DNA of 8,820 nt from Bacteroidota bacterium (GTDB taxonomy: Bacteria; Bacteroidota; Bacteroidia; NS11-12g; UBA955). Position numbers and translations under genes: made by a program. The first letter of the stretch is position 1. Every line of letters starts with the position of its first letter. Shown one piece after another: positions 6,027-8,820 of this stretch. The stretch lies in NCBI GenBank assembly GCA_009918425.1, contig RGEC01000084.1, forward strand, positions 1 through 8,820, written 5' to 3'. The notes under the pieces were generated by a model that ran no database searches, was not told the DNA's origin, and saw nothing but the letters and a program-made list of their open reading frames with translations.

Positions 6027-8820
6027 TTATGCCTCTTCCGATTCGGCTTCCATTTTGGATGCCATCAAACGATCATACTCTTCTTTCGAACCTGTGATCA
6101 CGTTGTCCCAGTTACGCATACCGGTACCGGCAGGAATGAGATGACCTACGATTACATTTTCCTTGAGTCCTTTCAGTTCATCAACTTTACCGGAAATGGC
6201 AGCTTCGTTGAGCACTTTGGTAGTTTCCTGGAACGATGCGGCGCTCATGAAGCTTTGGGTTCCCAATGAAGCCTTGGTGATACCCATAAGTACAGGCTGA
6301 GCTGTTGCAGAAACAGCATCGCGGAATTCCACCAGTTTCTTATCCTGACGTCGCAATCCGCTGTTTTCCTGTCTCAGATCTTTAAGGCTTACGATTTGTC
6401 CGGGGTGCATATTTTCACTTTCACCGGCATCGGTTACCACTTTCTTATCCCAGATCCAGTCATTCTCAGACTGAAGGTTCCATCTGTCGGTGATTTCGCC
6501 TTCTAGGAATCGGGTATCGCCGGGATCATTCACTTCCATCTTCTGCATCATCTGCCTAACGATAGTCTCAATATGCTTGTCATTGATTTTCACACCCTGC
6601 AAACGATAAACTTCCTGGATGCCATTCAGCACATAGCGCTGCACGGCACCGGGTCCTTCAATGCGAAGAATATCCTGAGGCGTAATTGCACCATCGCTAA
6701 GTGGCTGTCCGGCACGAACAAAGTCACCATCATGTACAAGAATGTGCTTACTCAACGCAACCTGATAGTGCTTTTGCTCCCCATCCTTGCTGGTAACGAT
6801 AATTTCCTGATTACCACGCTTGCTCACGCCGTATTCCACCACCCCGTCAATTTCGCTAACTACTGCAGGGTTAGAAGGGTTACGTGCTTCGAACAATTCT
6901 GTAACACGGGGAAGACCACCGGTAATGTCACGGGTACGGGTTGCACTTCTTGGAATCTTAGCGAGGATGTCTCCCGCCTTAACAGCAGATCCATCTTTAG
7001 CCACCAGAATTGAACCTACAGGCATATTGAAGTGTTTGTTCAAATCACCTTTCCCGTCAACTGCAATTACAGGAACCACAGTTCTGTCTTTACTTTCAAC
7101 AATTACGAGTTCACTCAGGCCTGTTTGTTCATCACCTTCTTCTCGCATATTAACGCCTTCAACGATGTTGTCATATTTAACAGTTCCATCAATATCCGAT
7201 ATAATAAGTGTATTGAAAGGATCCCAGGTACAAAGTTTATCGCCTTTTTTCACGGTGACGCCTTCTTTCACCATCAGCTGTGCACCATAAGGCACATTGT
7301 AGCTGGTGATTACGTTATTGTTGCGGGCATCCAGTATTCTGATCTCACCACTTCTGCCAAGAACGATATCCACCTTCTTTTTCTTTCCGGATTCATCATC
7401 GGTTATTTCTTTAGAGACGGTACGCATGCTGTCAAAATTAACAACACCCTCGTATTTTGTTTCGAGCGTGTTTTCGGCAGCAATGTTCATCGCGGCACCA
7501 CCGGTGTGGAATGTACGCAGAGTAAGCTGAGTTCCGGGTTCGCCGATAGACTGGGCGGCAATTACACCCACCGCTTCACCAATCTGCACCATGCGACCTG
7601 TGGCCAGGTTACGACCGTAGCACTTAGCACAAACACCGGTAAGGGTTTCGCAAGTAAGAACACTGCGTATTTCCACCTCTTCAATGCCTGCGGCATCGAT
7701 AGCAGCAGCCATTTTTTCGGTTACTTCCTGACCCCCTTTACCCAAAATTTCACCGTTAGCAGGATCGATTACATCGTCAACCAGACAGCGACCCAGAATA
7801 CGTTCGTTCAAACTTTCCGCAACCTCATCATTATTGATGATGGCAGACATTGCAATACCTCTGAGGGTACCACAATCCGGCTCAGTAATTACCACGTCCT
7901 GGGCAACGTCATGTAAACGACGTGTAAGGTAACCTGCATCAGCCGTTTTCAAAGCTGTATCCGCAAGACCTTTACGGGCACCGTGGGTAGAAATAAAGTA
8001 TTCCAGTACATTCAAACCTTCTTTGAAGTTTGAAATAATCGGGTTTTCAATGGTATCGCCTGTTCCACCGCCGCTGCTCTTCTGAGGCTTAGCCATCAGA
8101 CCGCGCATACCTCCGAGCTGACGAATCTGCTCGTTAGAACCACGGGCACCGGAATCCAGCATCATGAAAATCGGGTTGAAGCCCTGATCATCTGAACTCA
8201 GTTCCTTAATAAGTACACGTGCGAGCTGATTGTTTACACGTGTCCAAAGGTCAATTACCTGGTTATATCGTTCGTTGTTGGTAATGAAACCCATGTCAGC
8301 GTTAGACTGAATTTCCTGAACCTCATCATAAGCCTTGTTAACCAAATGATCTTTCTCATCAGGGATTTTTACATAGCTCATGTTAAAGCTAAGTCCACCG
8401 CGGAAAGCATAATGGAATCCAAGTCCTTTGATTGCATCCAGGAAGTTTGCAGCTTTAGCTACACCGGCCACGCGAATCATGCCTGAGATGATATCACGGA
8501 GATTCTTCTTCTTAAGCAGTTCATTGATGTAGCCATATTCTTCAGGAACTACCTGGTTAAAGAGTATACGTCCCATGGATGTATCAATCACTTTCCAGAT
8601 CAGTTCTTCATTTTCTTTCACGCGAACACGACATTTAACCTTAGCGTGCAGATCTACCCTACCTTCATTATAGGCTATAATTGCTTCTTCGGCAGCATAG
8701 AAAGTAAGACCTTCGCCTTTCACGGGGTGTTGCTTGGTACCTACACGTTCTTTGGTGATGTAGTACAGTCCCAGAATCATATCCTGAGAAGGTACAGTCA
8801 CCGGAGAACCATTGGCAGGG
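6027..8820 (-). CDS. rpoC: DNA-directed RNA polymerase subunit beta' (C-terminal two thirds, cut by the right edge)
   Basis: This partial protein covers about 930 residues in frame to the edge; it begins PANGSPVTVPSQD, so the GTG at 8799-8801 is not its start. Numbering from the edge, it has the conserved FMMLDSGARGS (218-228) and GGMRGLMAKPQ (236-246) and the bridge helix around HGARKGLADTALKTADAGYL (279-298). The second zinc site is Cys316, Cys390, Cys397 and Cys400. The trigger loop is GEAVGVIAAQSIGEPGTQ followed by LTLRTFHTGG (414-441). A lineage-specific insertion of about 180 residues sits between the trigger loop halves (about 445-628), before TRDITGGLPRVTELFEAR. The C-terminal FMSAASFQETTKVL (857-870) closes the core. 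The catalytic NADFDGD triad and the N-terminal zinc finger would lie beyond the window. RpoC forms the active centre of RNA polymerase with RpoB, whose gene normally lies just upstream. Confidence 0.99.
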   Translation of the reverse strand, partial: PANGSPVTVPSQDMILGLYYITKERVGTKQHPVKGEGLTFYAAEEAIIAYNEGRVDLHAKVKCRVRVKENEELIWKVIDTSMGRILFNQVVPEEYGYINELLKKKNLRDIISGMIRVAGVAKAANFLDAIKGLGFHYAFRGGLSFNMSYVKIPDEKDHLVNKAYDEVQEIQSNADMGFITNNERYNQVIDLWTRVNNQLARVLIKELSSDDQGFNPIFMMLDSGARGSNEQIRQLGGMRGLMAKPQKSSGGGTGDTIENPIISNFKEGLNVLEYFISTHGARKGLADTALKTADAGYLTRRLHDVAQDVVITEPDCGTLRGIAMSAIINNDEVAESLNERILGRCLVDDVIDPANGEILGKGGQEVTEKMAAAIDAAGIEEVEIRSVLTCETLTGVCAKCYGRNLATGRMVQIGEAVGVIAAQSIGEPGTQLTLRTFHTGGAAMNIAAENTLETKYEGVVNFDSMRTVSKEITDDESGKKKKVDIVLGRSGEIRILDARNNNVITSYNVPYGAQLMVKEGVTVKKGDKLCTWDPFNTLIISDIDGTVKYDNIVEGVNMREEGDEQTGLSELVIVESKDRTVVPVIAVDGKGDLNKHFNMPVGSILVAKDGSAVKAGDILAKIPRSATRTRDITGGLPRVTELFEARNPSNPAVVSEIDGVVEYGVSKRGNQEIIVTSKDGEQKHYQVALSKHILVHDGDFVRAGQPLSDGAITPQDILRIEGPGAVQRYVLNGIQEVYRLQGVKINDKHIETIVRQMMQKMEVNDPGDTRFLEGEITDRWNLQSENDWIWDKKVVTDAGESENMHPGQIVSLKDLRQENSGLRRQDKKLVEFRDAVSATAQPVLMGITKASLGTQSFMSAASFQETTKVLNEAAISGKVDELKGLKENVIVGHLIPAGTGMRNWDNVITGSKEEYDRLMASKMEAESEEA

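Noticed and set aside
7519..7525. RpoC trigger loop reads LTLRTFH, with Leu where E. coli has Met932
   Set aside because: As I recall, Leu at this position is normal in Bacteroidota RpoC, so it is not a special resistance or regulatory change.
7032..7916. A 294-codon plus-strand open frame opposite rpoC
   Set aside because: It is fully antisense to highly conserved rpoC sequence, its translation has no recognisable domain, and its openness follows from the codon use of rpoC.
1..8820. Search by eye for CRISPR arrays, tRNA or rRNA genes, insertion sequences and long direct repeats
   Set aside because: None were seen; the spaces between genes are all under 100 bases and are accounted for by promoters and one terminator.

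Overview
The window looks like a piece of a Bacteroidota chromosome, probably a Chitinophagales or Sphingobacteriales-type organism. The grounds are TAnnTTTG promoter boxes close to several starts, no clear Shine-Dalgarno sequences, a Bacteroidota-style RpoC, and a BatA-type two-transmembrane protein next to a dihydroorotase-like protein. Genes are packed tightly. Both ends are cut: RpoC runs off the right edge, and the first ~170 bases appear to belong to a different gene and possibly a different organism.

Layout, left to right. Positions 1 to about 170 hold a GC-richer minus-strand fragment (about 55 % G+C) with an open frame faintly like the sensor region of an NtrY-type histidine kinase; it has no start and abuts the stop of the next gene, which suggests a chimeric join. 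From 172 to 4124 lies one minus-strand operon, transcribed right to left: a deoxynucleoside kinase, a short hotdog-fold thioesterase, a BatA/vWA-like membrane protein, and a dihydroorotase-like protein. The junctions are TGATG, a 9-base gap, and ATGA. The BatA-like gene is split by a frameshift at a run of six A's (2023-2028); removing one base rejoins it. The dihydroorotase-like protein keeps the amidohydrolase layout but has lost nearly all metal ligands, so it is probably not an active dihydroorotase.

Positions 4125-4221 are a short divergent promoter region. The plus-strand gene at 4222-5982 is a complete ABC exporter half-transporter with all nucleotide-binding motifs. It converges on rpoC, and the two stops are separated by a strong hairpin with A and T tracts that can terminate transcription in both directions. 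Positions 6027-8820 hold the C-terminal two thirds of RpoC on the minus strand; the catalytic Asp triad would lie just beyond the right edge.

Most of the window is ordinary housekeeping sequence. I found no defence system, mobile element, CRISPR array or RNA gene. The points worth a second look are the metal-less dihydroorotase homologue coupled to a membrane vWA-type protein, the broken and perhaps internally shortened BatA-like gene, the thioesterase lacking its N-terminal catalytic segment, and the foreign-looking left tip.
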